DNA from: Vibrio agarivorans
Lineage (GTDB): Bacteria; Pseudomonadota; Gammaproteobacteria; Enterobacterales; Vibrionaceae
Length of the DNA: 64,000 nucleotides
Assembly: GCF_030409635.1 (NCBI RefSeq)
Contig: NZ_JAUFQF010000001.1
Coordinates: 372,001-436,000 of the forward strand
Direction: 5' to 3'
The notes under the pieces are model-generated. The model did no database searches and was not told the DNA's origin. It saw only the letters and a program-made list of their open reading frames with translations. Shown piece after piece: positions 26,881 through 36,089 of this stretch. Numbering within the stretch: the stretch's first letter is position 1; every line of letters begins with the position of its first letter. The translations under genes and the position numbers were made by a program.

Positions 26881-26904
26881 AAGAGACCTACGGGTCTCTT
26901 TTTA
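26881..26904. terminator. Intrinsic terminator after the sigma factor gene
   Basis: An 8-bp stem AAGAGACC/GGTCTCTT with TACG loop (26881-26888/26893-26900) and a following T-tract. It overlaps the stop codon region of the convergent 26902 gene. Confidence 0.8.
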
Positions 26905-27222
26905 GTTTCTGTTGAGGGTTGGGTCCGCCAACGTCAGGAGCTTGATAAGCTCGTCTTTACTGTCTTGCCCGTGTTGCCAATTTTCTACAATAGCGGTTAA
27001 AGCACAACGATATTCTAAAGACTTCATTAAAAAAAGCAGGGTCCCTTCGTAACGTTCTTTTCTATCGAACGTAGCTTTTGAGGGATTGTGGAGTGCAGAT
27101 AAAAAACCTTCCGAATACCATATTTCAATCAGCTCTTTGATTTCGTTTAAAGCACGAGTCGATAATTCGATATTGACGCACACGTCACGACAACTCTGCT
27201 CTTGATTGCTCTGTTTCTGCAT
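26902..27222 (-). CDS. Hypothetical protein next to the type I secretion operon
   Basis: I do not recognise this protein of 106 residues from the ATG at 27222 (MQKQSNQEQSC). The frame is open 20 codons further, but that part is the promoter region. It is mostly helical and acidic, with three Cys, and has no membrane helix: IELSTRALNEIKELIEIWYSEGFLSAL and TLLFLMKSLEYRCALTAIVENW. It has its own promoter overlapped by a palindrome, between the secretion operon end and the sigma factor gene. A regulatory or accessory role in the cluster is possible but unproven. Confidence 0.6.
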   Translation of the reverse strand: MQKQSNQEQSCRDVCVNIELSTRALNEIKELIEIWYSEGFLSALHNPSKATFDRKERYEGTLLFLMKSLEYRCALTAIVENWQHGQDSKDELIKLLTLADPTLNRN

Positions 27223-27242
27223 CCTAGCACCAGGTGGGGGAA

Positions 27243-27282
27243 TATTAATGGTCAATATATTGACTATTCTATTAATGGTCAA
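27243..27282 (-). promoter_or_regulatory. Sigma-70 promoter with overlapping palindrome and direct repeats
   Basis: On the minus strand, -35 TTGACC (27282-27277), a 17-bp spacer, then -10 TATATT (27259-27254), each one mismatch from consensus. The perfect 14-bp palindrome GTCAATATATTGAC (27251-27264) covers the -10. The 13-bp sequence TATTAATGGTCAA occurs twice on the plus strand (27243-27255 and 27270-27282), 27 bp apart. This looks like a tightly controlled promoter for the 26902 gene. Confidence 0.6.
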
Positions 27283-27325
27283 CTGCTTATCACATTAAAT
27301 CCAATAATAGACAATAAAAAATTAT

Positions 27326-29464
27326 TTATCCTAAACTAGCTAAATATTTATCGGTCATTCCAAAGTATTTACTATTGCCATCTGACTCTAATACTAAGCT
27401 AAAGTTACTTGTAGATATTAAACCAGTGTCATTAGAAGAAAATACAACGGTTTTTTCGCTGAGTTGGTCGCTAAATAATCGTTTAAAGTACTTTGCATTT
27501 TCAGACTCAGAGCCGCAGAAAGGTTCATCAATGACATAAACTTGTTGTTCTAAATTGCCCAAACCTAAGGCGAGTCTGAGTTTTTGTTGGATACTATTGG
27601 GTAAACTTTGAACTGTGTCAGCAGAAATCGTGGTAGAAAGTCCCTCGCTAAACCAACTCTCAAGCTCAAAGAAGGCTAGCCAGTCCTGCATTAGTCTCTT
27701 TGGCATAAGTCCATTGTGAAATATGAAATTAGATTCAATGCTGCCATCGAAAATGTGCAAATCAAAGGGTATATGACAAATAGACTTTCTAAAACGAAAG
27801 CTATTAAATTGTTTAATGTTATAGCCATCGATGTAAACCGCCCCCTGGTATCGCTCTTCCATTCCGGAAATAACATTCAGCAGCGTCGTTTTACCACAAC
27901 CAGAAGCGCCAGATATTACGGTTTTCGACCCTGGTTGAATCTTAAACCCAAGATTGGTTAAACCTGTCGTAGCACCCTGGTAACGATGGCTGATACCGCT
28001 GCCAGTGATTAGCCCGTCAAATTGTCGTATCGGAGGGCTTTTATGTAGTGTTAACTTGTCGTCGTTAAGCGACATCAAGTTATTTATTTGTGCGGCTGAT
28101 GCTTTCAAAGATTGGAATTTAGATATTGAGTTATAGATACCCATAATTGGCCCGAGCGCTTTCCATACCAAGATCACGGTGGCCAGCATCGCACCAGCAT
28201 CTGAAGTACCATCCATTACACCTAATACTGCAACCACGATGCTGGCCGTACCGATCACTTGAATCAGACTACCACCCGCTGCTTGTACTTTACTGTTTGT
28301 GACGGCAACGCGCTCGGCATCTTGTGAGCTTTGGCTGTGGCATGCGCGAAAACGAGATTGAATCACTCTCAGCAGTGGTAGGCCTTGGATTGTGCGTATG
28401 CCGCTTAAGATTTCATTCCATTGATAGGACACCATCGCATTGGCGCGTGAGCTTTTTGACGTGGCTTGAGTGTACTGGTATCGCGAATAGACACAAAAGA
28501 CGAGCATCAACAACAAACCAGCGAAGACGACAAGTGCTGCTGTGCCAGACATTATTGCAATTGCAATAATAAACACGATAACAAACGGCATATCAAAATA
28601 GCTCAATGTCGATTCAGCGGTCACAAGCCTCCTAAAGTTATCGATATCTTTGAGTCGAGCTAACTGACTTGATACGCCAGCGGTAGAGGTCATCGAGTAA
28701 GGCAGCCACAGAAGTTTTGAAACGACATTCTTCGATATATGAATGGCTAGATCTTTACCTGAAGTACTAATTATTCTTACTCGTAGCTTTTTGAATATAT
28801 ATTCAGAAAAGGCAACGATGACGGCAAATAGGGTGAGCCAATACAACGTCGCCTCAGAGCTTGAGGTTAAGGCGAAGTTATATACCCCCATGATGAAGAA
28901 GGGCTGTAAAGCACCTAACACACTGATAACAAAACTTAATATAATCAGACTTTTTAGTTCACTGTTATACCGATAAAATGAATACTTAATCCAGTTTGAT
29001 TTATCTTGAGACTCGGGTGGTGGCTCTCTAAATAACCTTGAATAATCACTAATTGAAACAACTTTGCATGGTGTGTTGCTCGAATTTATTTCAAATGTCG
29101 TGTTGTTCATGTAATCAAACAAGACAATTTTATTCTCATTGAAACCCAAAAACAGCGAGGTAAGGTTTTCAATTTGCACAAAACAAACGTCTGAAACGTG
29201 TTTCAATTGATGTGTATTATTTAGCAGTGTTACTTCGCACTGATAGCCAATACGCTCTAAAGTAGACTGAAAACTTTTTGCATCGTCCTCATCTGGAATA
29301 AACGCATCACTCAGTATATTCGCTGTTCCCTCCCACTCAACGGATATGAGGAGATAGGCAAGGCCGCGAATTAGTGGAGACTGCTGATAGCGCTCTTGAT
29401 AGGCTGGAGACTCAAAATCGGCTAGTCTCTGAGAGATATTGTTGAAGTCAATTAATATACTCAT
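27326..29464 (-). CDS. Type I secretion ABC half-transporter with N-terminal C39-like domain (degenerate)
   Basis: ABC exporter subunit, 712 residues: an N-terminal peptidase-C39-like domain without a catalytic Cys (~1-145), as in RTX exporters, six membrane helices (~165-440), and an ATPase domain. Walker A is GASGCGKTT (~520) and Walker B VYVIDEPF (~645) keeps the Glu. The signature is not LSGGQ but reads NSIQQK, and the switch His is lost (VVFSSND). The start overlaps the stop of the preceding ABC gene by 4 bp, so the two are translationally coupled and probably form a heterodimer, as RtxB/RtxE do in MARTX secretion. It is the last gene of the six-gene operon and presumably exports the giant adhesin encoded divergently. 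Confidence 0.85.
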   Translation of the reverse strand: MSILIDFNNISQRLADFESPAYQERYQQSPLIRGLAYLLISVEWEGTANILSDAFIPDEDDAKSFQSTLERIGYQCEVTLLNNTHQLKHVSDVCFVQIENLTSLFLGFNENKIVLFDYMNNTTFEINSSNTPCKVVSISDYSRLFREPPPESQDKSNWIKYSFYRYNSELKSLIILSFVISVLGALQPFFIMGVYNFALTSSSEATLYWLTLFAVIVAFSEYIFKKLRVRIISTSGKDLAIHISKNVVSKLLWLPYSMTSTAGVSSQLARLKDIDNFRRLVTAESTLSYFDMPFVIVFIIAIAIMSGTAALVVFAGLLLMLVFCVYSRYQYTQATSKSSRANAMVSYQWNEILSGIRTIQGLPLLRVIQSRFRACHSQSSQDAERVAVTNSKVQAAGGSLIQVIGTASIVVAVLGVMDGTSDAGAMLATVILVWKALGPIMGIYNSISKFQSLKASAAQINNLMSLNDDKLTLHKSPPIRQFDGLITGSGISHRYQGATTGLTNLGFKIQPGSKTVISGASGCGKTTLLNVISGMEERYQGAVYIDGYNIKQFNSFRFRKSICHIPFDLHIFDGSIESNFIFHNGLMPKRLMQDWLAFFELESWFSEGLSTTISADTVQSLPNSIQQKLRLALGLGNLEQQVYVIDEPFCGSESENAKYFKRLFSDQLSEKTVVFSSNDTGLISTSNFSLVLESDGNSKYFGMTDKYLASLG

Positions 29465-31095
29465 TCTACTTGCCTCTCTACAAGGGTTCCAGATTTATCT
29501 TGTGTTTCTCGCTGAGAAAGAGCACCAATCAAACTTATTTTCTTTAACTTGGCAGTGGGCTCAATCTTATTACTTGAGACAATGGTGATCTTATTTTGTG
29601 TTCTACTGATTAAGGATGCGAGAATTTTTCTAACAAAAGTATCTTCAAACACGTTATCGATATCATCGAGAATGACTAATGGTTTATCGGCAAGCACAGC
29701 TCGAACGACATAAAGCGAATAAACCACTTGTCTTGAGAAGGGCATGCGTTGGTTGCCACTTAACTCGGTGTAGAAGCCATTGGGCAAGCTATCAATCTCT
29801 GCCTTGATACCCAAGGTTTCACAGAGGGCATAGGCGGCAGAGTTTGCTTTAGGCTTGAAACACGTCAGGTTATCAATGATTGTGCCTTCAACGAAGGTGC
29901 TTTGGTTGTTCACTAAGATGACACTGTTTTTCCAGTCATTGTAGGCAAGTTGCTCAATAGGTAGTTGGTCTATCAGGATGTGCAGTTGCTCATCCACACG
30001 TTGCCTTGCCAAGCATGACGATAGGTGGGTTTTACCACTGCCGCTTTTACCGGTTAGCAAGTAGGCATTGCCTTTCAAGAACTGTACGCGTGACTTATTC
30101 GGGAACTCGACATTGATCTCATCAACACATATCTCAGGTCTGTTGTGTTGTTCTTTGGCGACAAGGTCAAGAACCTCTCCAATACGTTGAATATGTAGTT
30201 TATTGAGTTTCCATCGACTTAACGTGCGCATCACCTGCTGATACGGAGCAAAGTAGCGATTGGTAAGCATGATAATAGCCGCCATAATACCCTGACTTGA
30301 TTCGAGGTTAATAACCGCTGAAGCCAATAGCACCACTACACAGGCTATTGACAGCTGTTGAATGAGTGAAAGTATTAGCCCGAAATGAGACTCTATCTGC
30401 TCATAGTTTATGGCCTCTTTTTCTCGTTCTTTGATCATCTCTGTCATCAGGCTTTCGATTCTATATTCCATGTTTCTCGCTTTGATATCCAAGGGAGAGG
30501 AGACGATTTCGATAATTTTTGAAGTAGTCAGACCTTCAATGTCTGATTTGCTTTGTAGGTTGGCCACTTTTTTGTCAGAGAGCCGTAATGCAGATACAGC
30601 AAGAACGATAGAGGCTACTAACAAAGTTAGCCCTGCACCTAGGTTAATCACAGCAATGAGAGCAATGGTAATGATACTCACGCCAAGGTTAATCAGTGCG
30701 CGGACAGATTCACCACCAAAGAACGCCTTTATCTCGGGTATCGTAGCAATACGTTCCAAATATTCCCCGGGTTCACGGCGGCGGAATTTTGAAAACTCAG
30801 CCAAGCAAACAGACCGAAAGACTTTATTTGTAAGGTTACTCTCGAATTCGCGCATTAATGCAGAGGATATTTTTTCCTCTTGACCTTTCAGTAGATAATC
30901 CAGATAGATAGCAAATAAGATGATGCAAAAGAGCAGGAACAGCGTGTCTTTAGCTTGGTTGGGCAATACACGATCAAAGATAATGAGAATGGAAAACGGC
31001 AATACGAGGCCAAGCAGTGTCGAAAGCACGGTGGAGGCCGTTAAGTAGAACTTGTCGGCTAGATTAATTTTCTGTGAAAAGTGTTGTGTTTGCAT
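29461..31095 (-). CDS. Type I secretion ABC half-transporter without C39 domain (degenerate)
   Basis: ABC exporter subunit of 544 residues that starts directly with the membrane domain (~15-290, about six helices) and has no C39-like part. ATPase motifs: Walker A GKSGSGKTH (~348), signature ELSGNQR (~445, second Gly changed to Asn), Walker B LVILDDID (~474) with Asp in place of the catalytic Glu, and no clear switch His (IVSSNK). Together with the neighbouring 712-residue subunit it would form an asymmetric pair in which both ATP sites carry changes. It begins 23 bp after the TolC-like gene. Confidence 0.85.
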   Translation of the reverse strand: MQTQHFSQKINLADKFYLTASTVLSTLLGLVLPFSILIIFDRVLPNQAKDTLFLLFCIILFAIYLDYLLKGQEEKISSALMREFESNLTNKVFRSVCLAEFSKFRRREPGEYLERIATIPEIKAFFGGESVRALINLGVSIITIALIAVINLGAGLTLLVASIVLAVSALRLSDKKVANLQSKSDIEGLTTSKIIEIVSSPLDIKARNMEYRIESLMTEMIKEREKEAINYEQIESHFGLILSLIQQLSIACVVVLLASAVINLESSQGIMAAIIMLTNRYFAPYQQVMRTLSRWKLNKLHIQRIGEVLDLVAKEQHNRPEICVDEINVEFPNKSRVQFLKGNAYLLTGKSGSGKTHLSSCLARQRVDEQLHILIDQLPIEQLAYNDWKNSVILVNNQSTFVEGTIIDNLTCFKPKANSAAYALCETLGIKAEIDSLPNGFYTELSGNQRMPFSRQVVYSLYVVRAVLADKPLVILDDIDNVFEDTFVRKILASLISRTQNKITIVSSNKIEPTAKLKKISLIGALSQRETQDKSGTLVERQVE

Positions 31096-31118
31096 CTTGT
31101 CTTCCCTCTAAGAGACTA

Positions 31119-32504
31119 CTAATCCAATAGGTGCATTGGTATCAGTTCCTCATCCGTCTCTGGATTCATCTTCACCATGAGTGACATCAGGTTTTGAATC
31201 GACTCAATAGAGAGAGACCCCTTGGATTTTTCGAGGTTGATAATATTAATCGCATAGTCATAACGCGTATTTTGATAATCTCTTACGGCATTAAAGAGTT
31301 TACTCTCTGCGGCGAGCAAGTCGGTGATAGTGCGGGTTCCGAGTTGTTGGGCTCGTTGGATACCACGATACGAGGCATAGTTGGCTCTTATGATTCTTTC
31401 ATAGCTTTCAACAGACTCTGACAGGTCATTAATATCCATGATGACCGTATTAACCTCATTGCGAGTGCTAAACAGAGTTTCTTGATAAAGGATTTCTTGG
31501 CGCTCAATGGACTTTGAGGATTTTTGATAGTCGTAGTAGTCAGAGCCACCGGACAGAATAGGAATATTCAAGTTTAGCCCGATATTGGCTGAGTCACTCT
31601 TGCCTGTTGCTGCTGGATCTGGATCCTCAAAGTCGTGTGTGTAGTCGTAATTATACCCACCTGTCATCTGTAGGGTAGGGACGAAGTTAGCTGCACTCTC
31701 TTTCAAGCCTTGTCGAGTGACTTCCAGGGTATTGCGTGCAATAAGCACATCACTATTAAACTTGAGAGCATCAGTAATGAGGGCTTGAGTCTGGGTTTTA
31801 TCGAAAGCATCAAGTTCGGCTCTGCTGTAGAGATCTTGCGAGGGTACGACGGGGTATTGAATCAGCAGTGAGAGATCATTCAACAGCACTTCACGGTCTT
31901 TACGCAGGCTTCTTAGACGGTTGCTCACCTCCTCTTTTTGAGCGGTCACTTCGTACATTTCGCTGCCAGCGGTGTTACCAAGCTCTACATTGCGTCTCAT
32001 CTGATTTTCGCGTGAGATAGATGATTTAAGCTCGACTTCAGTTGCTTTGATTTGTGCATTGTTTTTTAGGTATTCAAAGTAGTTTGTTGCAATCTCAACG
32101 ATGACACTTTGAACTTGGTTTTCATGTGATAGTTCTTCGGCATCATAGTTTAATTTGGCGGTTTGATATTTGTAGATATCACCTAAGTTAAAAATGGTTT
32201 GAGACAACGATAGACCGACCCCACTGGTTTGAGAGTGGCTAGTGTCATCCACTTCACCGCTACGAATGGCATTGTTCTCACTCCAGTTGGTATTTGCCGT
32301 CGCACTCAGTGATGGTAAGAATTTAGAACGACTGACACCGATGTTATTTTCACTCTCTTCTAGCCCTTTTAAGCTAGCTCGAATCGAGAGATTATTTTGT
32401 AGTCCTAGCTCTACCGTCTCTAACAAGGTATTGCAGTATGCGGGCGGAGTGAGCAACAGATATATTGCCCAACGATATTTAGTTAAGCTTCTGTACGGCA
32501 ACAT
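31119..32504 (-). CDS. TolC-family outer-membrane channel protein
   Basis: Outer-membrane efflux protein of 461 residues, with a hydrophobic leader (~10-24, ending in AYC-N). The two TolC repeats are visible: NNLSIRASLKGLEESENNIGVSRSKFLPSLSAT in the first half and LIARNTLEVTRQGLKESAANFVPTLQ in the second; the characteristic DLLAAESKLFNAVRDYQNTRYDY lies near the C-terminus. It would provide the outer-membrane exit for the type I system. Its start overlaps the end of the kinase-like gene by 26 bp, so expression is coupled to that regulatory gene. Confidence 0.88.
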   Translation of the reverse strand: MLPYRSLTKYRWAIYLLLTPPAYCNTLLETVELGLQNNLSIRASLKGLEESENNIGVSRSKFLPSLSATANTNWSENNAIRSGEVDDTSHSQTSGVGLSLSQTIFNLGDIYKYQTAKLNYDAEELSHENQVQSVIVEIATNYFEYLKNNAQIKATEVELKSSISRENQMRRNVELGNTAGSEMYEVTAQKEEVSNRLRSLRKDREVLLNDLSLLIQYPVVPSQDLYSRAELDAFDKTQTQALITDALKFNSDVLIARNTLEVTRQGLKESAANFVPTLQMTGGYNYDYTHDFEDPDPAATGKSDSANIGLNLNIPILSGGSDYYDYQKSSKSIERQEILYQETLFSTRNEVNTVIMDINDLSESVESYERIIRANYASYRGIQRAQQLGTRTITDLLAAESKLFNAVRDYQNTRYDYAINIINLEKSKGSLSIESIQNLMSLMVKMNPETDEELIPMHLLD

Positions 32505-34713
32505 ATTTATTAATCACTTTTACTATTTCGTCGTTTTTGTAGGGCTTGCTGATCACAAAATCCATACCTGCTTCGATACAGGCTTGGTGTTCTTGGCTAC
32601 TGGTTAAGGCAGTTGCACCAATGATGGTACAGGGCATCAGGTTGAGTTCCTTTTCATGGGTACGGATAAGTTTGGTCGCCTCCATGCCATTCATTCCGGG
32701 CATGATGCAGTCCATGAATATAATATCGGAGCGGCTGTTTTTGTAATGCTCCACAGCGATTGAACCGTCATTCACCACTTCTGGTTCGTACTCTTGTTTG
32801 GTGAGTATGCGTTTTAGCAGTATTTGTTGAACCCTGTCGTCTTCTACAATCAAGAAGGAGCTGTTTTGCGCGCTGTCTTCACTGCTGTCTGTTTCTAAGG
32901 CGGCTTGCAGCGCAGGGATAAACTCGAATCCCAAGAATGGTGAATAGAATATCTTGTCGACATACGAGACTGCTTCCTGAGCAACTTGTGCTGAGGATAC
33001 AGACATAAACAGTTTTGTATCGGGTGCCACCTTGAGCTGTGACTTGACGGTTTTGCTTAGGCTAGCGAGTTTGCTTTGTTCAATGGTGTCTGTGAGTAAT
33101 ATGGCACTGTAGTCTTTAAATGATCCAGCCAACTTAAACAACTCGTTTGCTGAGCTTACAGACGTGATTTTGATATTAGTATGCTCAAGTGTGCTCGTAA
33201 GGGTATCGACCTGCAAAGGAGAGTCAGAAAGCACAAGCAGGTGGTAATCGCCTAGTGAGGTTTCATCAGAGAGGTAACTTTTGACCTTAAGATCAATCGA
33301 GATCTCAAAACATTGTTGATGACCAGATTGTTTCCATTCAATAGAAAAGTTACTGTCTTCGCTGAGCAGAGTTCGAGCTAACTCTTCATTGCTCGTTAGT
33401 GGGTTAGGGTGTGCGCTCCAGTGCAGTTGCTCAAGTTTATTCAGTGTCACCTTTGGTGTTGTTAAGAAGAATATTGATAGCGTCAAGCGTGTCTTTTCAA
33501 CGCTGTTGGCCGCACCGGATCTAATTTGTACTAAGCGATGTGTACTGGTTTGCACCTGCAAAGCATTCGACATCTGTAAAAACAAGATCCAAAACAAGCG
33601 GGTTGACTGGCCTTGAATACGATTTGGGATTCCATTGTCGATATAACACTCAAGTCTAGACTGTTCTCGGGTCGTTTTTGAGCCAAGGTGAATGAGCAAC
33701 TCAGACAGAATGCTGGGCAGGGCAAACTCAGAGCGTTCATTTTCACTGCCTTTTGAAATCAATCGGTTATAGTTGTCTGCCAGCTCAGAAAGTGTATTGG
33801 CGGCTGAGGTAATATCTCGCGCCATCAACACACCATTTTCATCTGTTTCTTGTACTAAATATTGAATACCACCATTAATCGTTGTGGTGATGCTGCGGAT
33901 TTCATATCCAATGAGTGCGTAGAGTTGTTTGTATAGGTCGTTGACTTGTTTATGACGCTCAATTCGCTCGAATATCTGCTTGAGCAGTGAATAGGCTCGA
34001 CGCATATTGGGATCAAGGCTTGTATCATTCAGTTGGTCTCGAATTGGTGCTGGGTCCATGAGTTCAATATGTTTAGAGAGCGTGGTAAATCGTTCGCTCT
34101 CGCCAATACTGCCTTGATTCACCGTTTTGATTTTTCGATAAAATAGTGAGCTGCTGATAATTAAGCAAAAAACAAGTCCTGCTATAACCATGGTGAGATA
34201 GACAGCAAATTGTTGCTTTTCTTCCACTTGAGCAACGATAAGAGACTGAACTAGCGTTTGGTGATTTGCTTGCAGAAAAACATTGGCCGTAACTAGTGCG
34301 TTGTAGAGGCTCTCGATGCTTTGAGGTGATAATGCATTGTTGTGGTGACGAGCTAAAGCAAGTTGTAAGTTGGTATATTCAACCGCGCCCACAAGGCTGA
34401 GTTGCTGTTTATCGAGTGAGGCACTAGCGATTAAGGTGTTGAGGCTTGATTCGATTTGGTCAAGCTGACCGTTAATGTTGCTATGCATACAATCTTCAAC
34501 TATTCGGCAATCTTGCAGTGATAAAATTGCACGGGTGGTGGACTCATTGAGCTCTGCCGATGCTTGTACTAGTGGGTGTTGGTTGGTCGAAGCAAAAGGA
34601 GTGATACTGCGCCACTGAACGACAAGTACAGAGGTCAAAATCGCAAACAACAAAGAGGCGACAATGCAAAGCCGATAAAGAGACAGTGTAAAGTGGGTTC
34701 TAGGCTGACTCAC
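32479..34713 (-). CDS. Histidine-kinase-like pseudokinase with C-terminal receiver
   Basis: Membrane protein of 744 residues. TM1 lies at ~12-30, a helical periplasmic domain at ~31-168 and TM2 at ~170-190, followed by a HisKA-like helix pair. The H-box reads LIGYEIRSI: residue 270 is Tyr where a kinase has the phosphorylated His. An ATPase-like region keeps RLFWILFLQMSNA, similar to the N box, but has no G1 or G2 glycine boxes, so ATP binding is doubtful. A degenerate receiver-like domain (~495-610) is followed by an intact receiver (~620-740) with FLIVEDD, the phospho-accepting Asp in IIFMDCIMPGMNG and the Lys in VISKPYK. It is encoded inside the secretion operon between the adaptor and TolC genes, which is unusual. 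It may receive phosphate from another kinase and control secretion. Confidence 0.8.
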   Translation of the reverse strand: MSQPRTHFTLSLYRLCIVASLLFAILTSVLVVQWRSITPFASTNQHPLVQASAELNESTTRAILSLQDCRIVEDCMHSNINGQLDQIESSLNTLIASASLDKQQLSLVGAVEYTNLQLALARHHNNALSPQSIESLYNALVTANVFLQANHQTLVQSLIVAQVEEKQQFAVYLTMVIAGLVFCLIISSSLFYRKIKTVNQGSIGESERFTTLSKHIELMDPAPIRDQLNDTSLDPNMRRAYSLLKQIFERIERHKQVNDLYKQLYALIGYEIRSITTTINGGIQYLVQETDENGVLMARDITSAANTLSELADNYNRLISKGSENERSEFALPSILSELLIHLGSKTTREQSRLECYIDNGIPNRIQGQSTRLFWILFLQMSNALQVQTSTHRLVQIRSGAANSVEKTRLTLSIFFLTTPKVTLNKLEQLHWSAHPNPLTSNEELARTLLSEDSNFSIEWKQSGHQQCFEISIDLKVKSYLSDETSLGDYHLLVLSDSPLQVDTLTSTLEHTNIKITSVSSANELFKLAGSFKDYSAILLTDTIEQSKLASLSKTVKSQLKVAPDTKLFMSVSSAQVAQEAVSYVDKIFYSPFLGFEFIPALQAALETDSSEDSAQNSSFLIVEDDRVQQILLKRILTKQEYEPEVVNDGSIAVEHYKNSRSDIIFMDCIMPGMNGMEATKLIRTHEKELNLMPCTIIGATALTSSQEHQACIEAGMDFVISKPYKNDEIVKVINKYVAVQKLN

Positions 34714-34718
34714 TGCGG

Positions 34719-36068
34719 CTACCTCTCATCAAACGCGTCTTCAATTGCAGACATGACAGGCTTAGCAGCATATTCGATGACTCGTCGTGAGCCCGTTTTT
34801 ACATCAGCAGTAAATTCCATGAATGGTGATAGGTTATATTTCGCTCCAGAACGCTCTAAGAAGTTGTTCTCCAACTCAATGGCTGCAAGATAAAACTGTG
34901 TGTCCTCTTCTTCATATGATGAACGACTAATTGACGTAATCGTACCTTGAATAAAGCCATATTTTGCGAAGTTATAGGTGTCAAACTTGACCTTCACTTG
35001 CTGACCGACTTCGACAAACCCCATCTCTTTACGAGGTATTTTCGCTTCTCCGTGTAGTGTGTTATTTAGAGGGGCGATATCCGCGATACTCTCACCTGGC
35101 GGGACAATCGCCGATTTAAAGTTGAAATGGACCTTGTCTACCACACCATCAATCGGAGAATAAACGGTTAAGCGATCGACTTTATCTGAGTGCTGAGGCT
35201 GTTGAAGCTGCTTGATACGGATATCTTTACGAGCTTGAATGATTTGCGCTTGATATTCAGAGTTTCTATTTTCAACTAGGTCGGTGAGTTGCTTATCAAG
35301 CTTTTGTAGCTGGAAGTCTTCATTCATCAGTGATTCATCAAGATTTTCAATCTCTCGAACCATGTTTGATTCCTGCACTTGAACATTGAGTACATCCACA
35401 TAAGAAGCCATTTCTTCTTTATATAGGGTCTCTTTTATGTCCAACTGCTTGCGAATCAGTTTGAGTTGATTAACCGAGCTTTTACGGCGCTTCTTCATTG
35501 AACTAATTAATGCCTTCTTATGGTCAATATCATGAGAAATGAGCTGCTCGTTAGAAAGGTTCTTATTAAACTCCTGACGCCATGTGTTGCGGTTTGTCGC
35601 GACGAACTCATTAAAAGAAGACTCATACTGCGAGAAGTCGGGCTCTTGCATAGCAAGCAAGCTTTGATAACGAATAATATCGAGTTTTAGTTGAACAATC
35701 TCAGTATTGACCGTATCGAGTTGAGTATTGCGCTCCAATGCTTTGAGCTGTGCAATGGGCTGACCTTCGTAAACAAGATCACCTTTTTGCACAAGTAACT
35801 CCTCGAGGATACCTCCTTCAAGGTGTTGTACTTTTTCTATGTCAGAATCAAGCAGCAACTCGCCGCGCACAGAGACAACGATATCAATTCGCGCTTGTGA
35901 GGCAACGATGATAGTGATCAGTAACAGCAAAAATATGACTAACAAGGTTTTGTGCACTGGCGTCATAGTACTAGAGAGAACAACCTTATCATCCACTACA
36001 GAGTCCTCGGACGAACTGTTCGAGATTAGGGCATTCTTTAAGTGCTGCTCTATCGGATTCTTACTCAC
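34719..36068 (-). CDS. HlyD-family type I secretion membrane fusion protein
   Basis: Periplasmic adaptor of 449 residues that links the ABC transporter to the TolC-type channel. The cytoplasmic N-terminus is followed by a single membrane helix (~42-62, TLLVIFLLLLITIIVA) and the beta-barrel/lipoyl half (VRGELLLDSDIEKVQHLEGGILEELLVQKGD). A long alpha-hairpin comes next (~105-290), then the second lipoyl and barrel parts (VDRLTVYSPIDGVVDKV, KIPRKEMGFVEVGQQVKVKFDTYNFAKYG). This is the classic HlyD/LapC layout. It is the second gene of the operon, 5 bp before the kinase-like gene. Confidence 0.92.
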   Translation of the reverse strand: MSKNPIEQHLKNALISNSSSEDSVVDDKVVLSSTMTPVHKTLLVIFLLLLITIIVASQARIDIVVSVRGELLLDSDIEKVQHLEGGILEELLVQKGDLVYEGQPIAQLKALERNTQLDTVNTEIVQLKLDIIRYQSLLAMQEPDFSQYESSFNEFVATNRNTWRQEFNKNLSNEQLISHDIDHKKALISSMKKRRKSSVNQLKLIRKQLDIKETLYKEEMASYVDVLNVQVQESNMVREIENLDESLMNEDFQLQKLDKQLTDLVENRNSEYQAQIIQARKDIRIKQLQQPQHSDKVDRLTVYSPIDGVVDKVHFNFKSAIVPPGESIADIAPLNNTLHGEAKIPRKEMGFVEVGQQVKVKFDTYNFAKYGFIQGTITSISRSSYEEEDTQFYLAAIELENNFLERSGAKYNLSPFMEFTADVKTGSRRVIEYAAKPVMSAIEDAFDER

Positions 36069-36089
36069 AGGATACCTTTCAAACTAATA

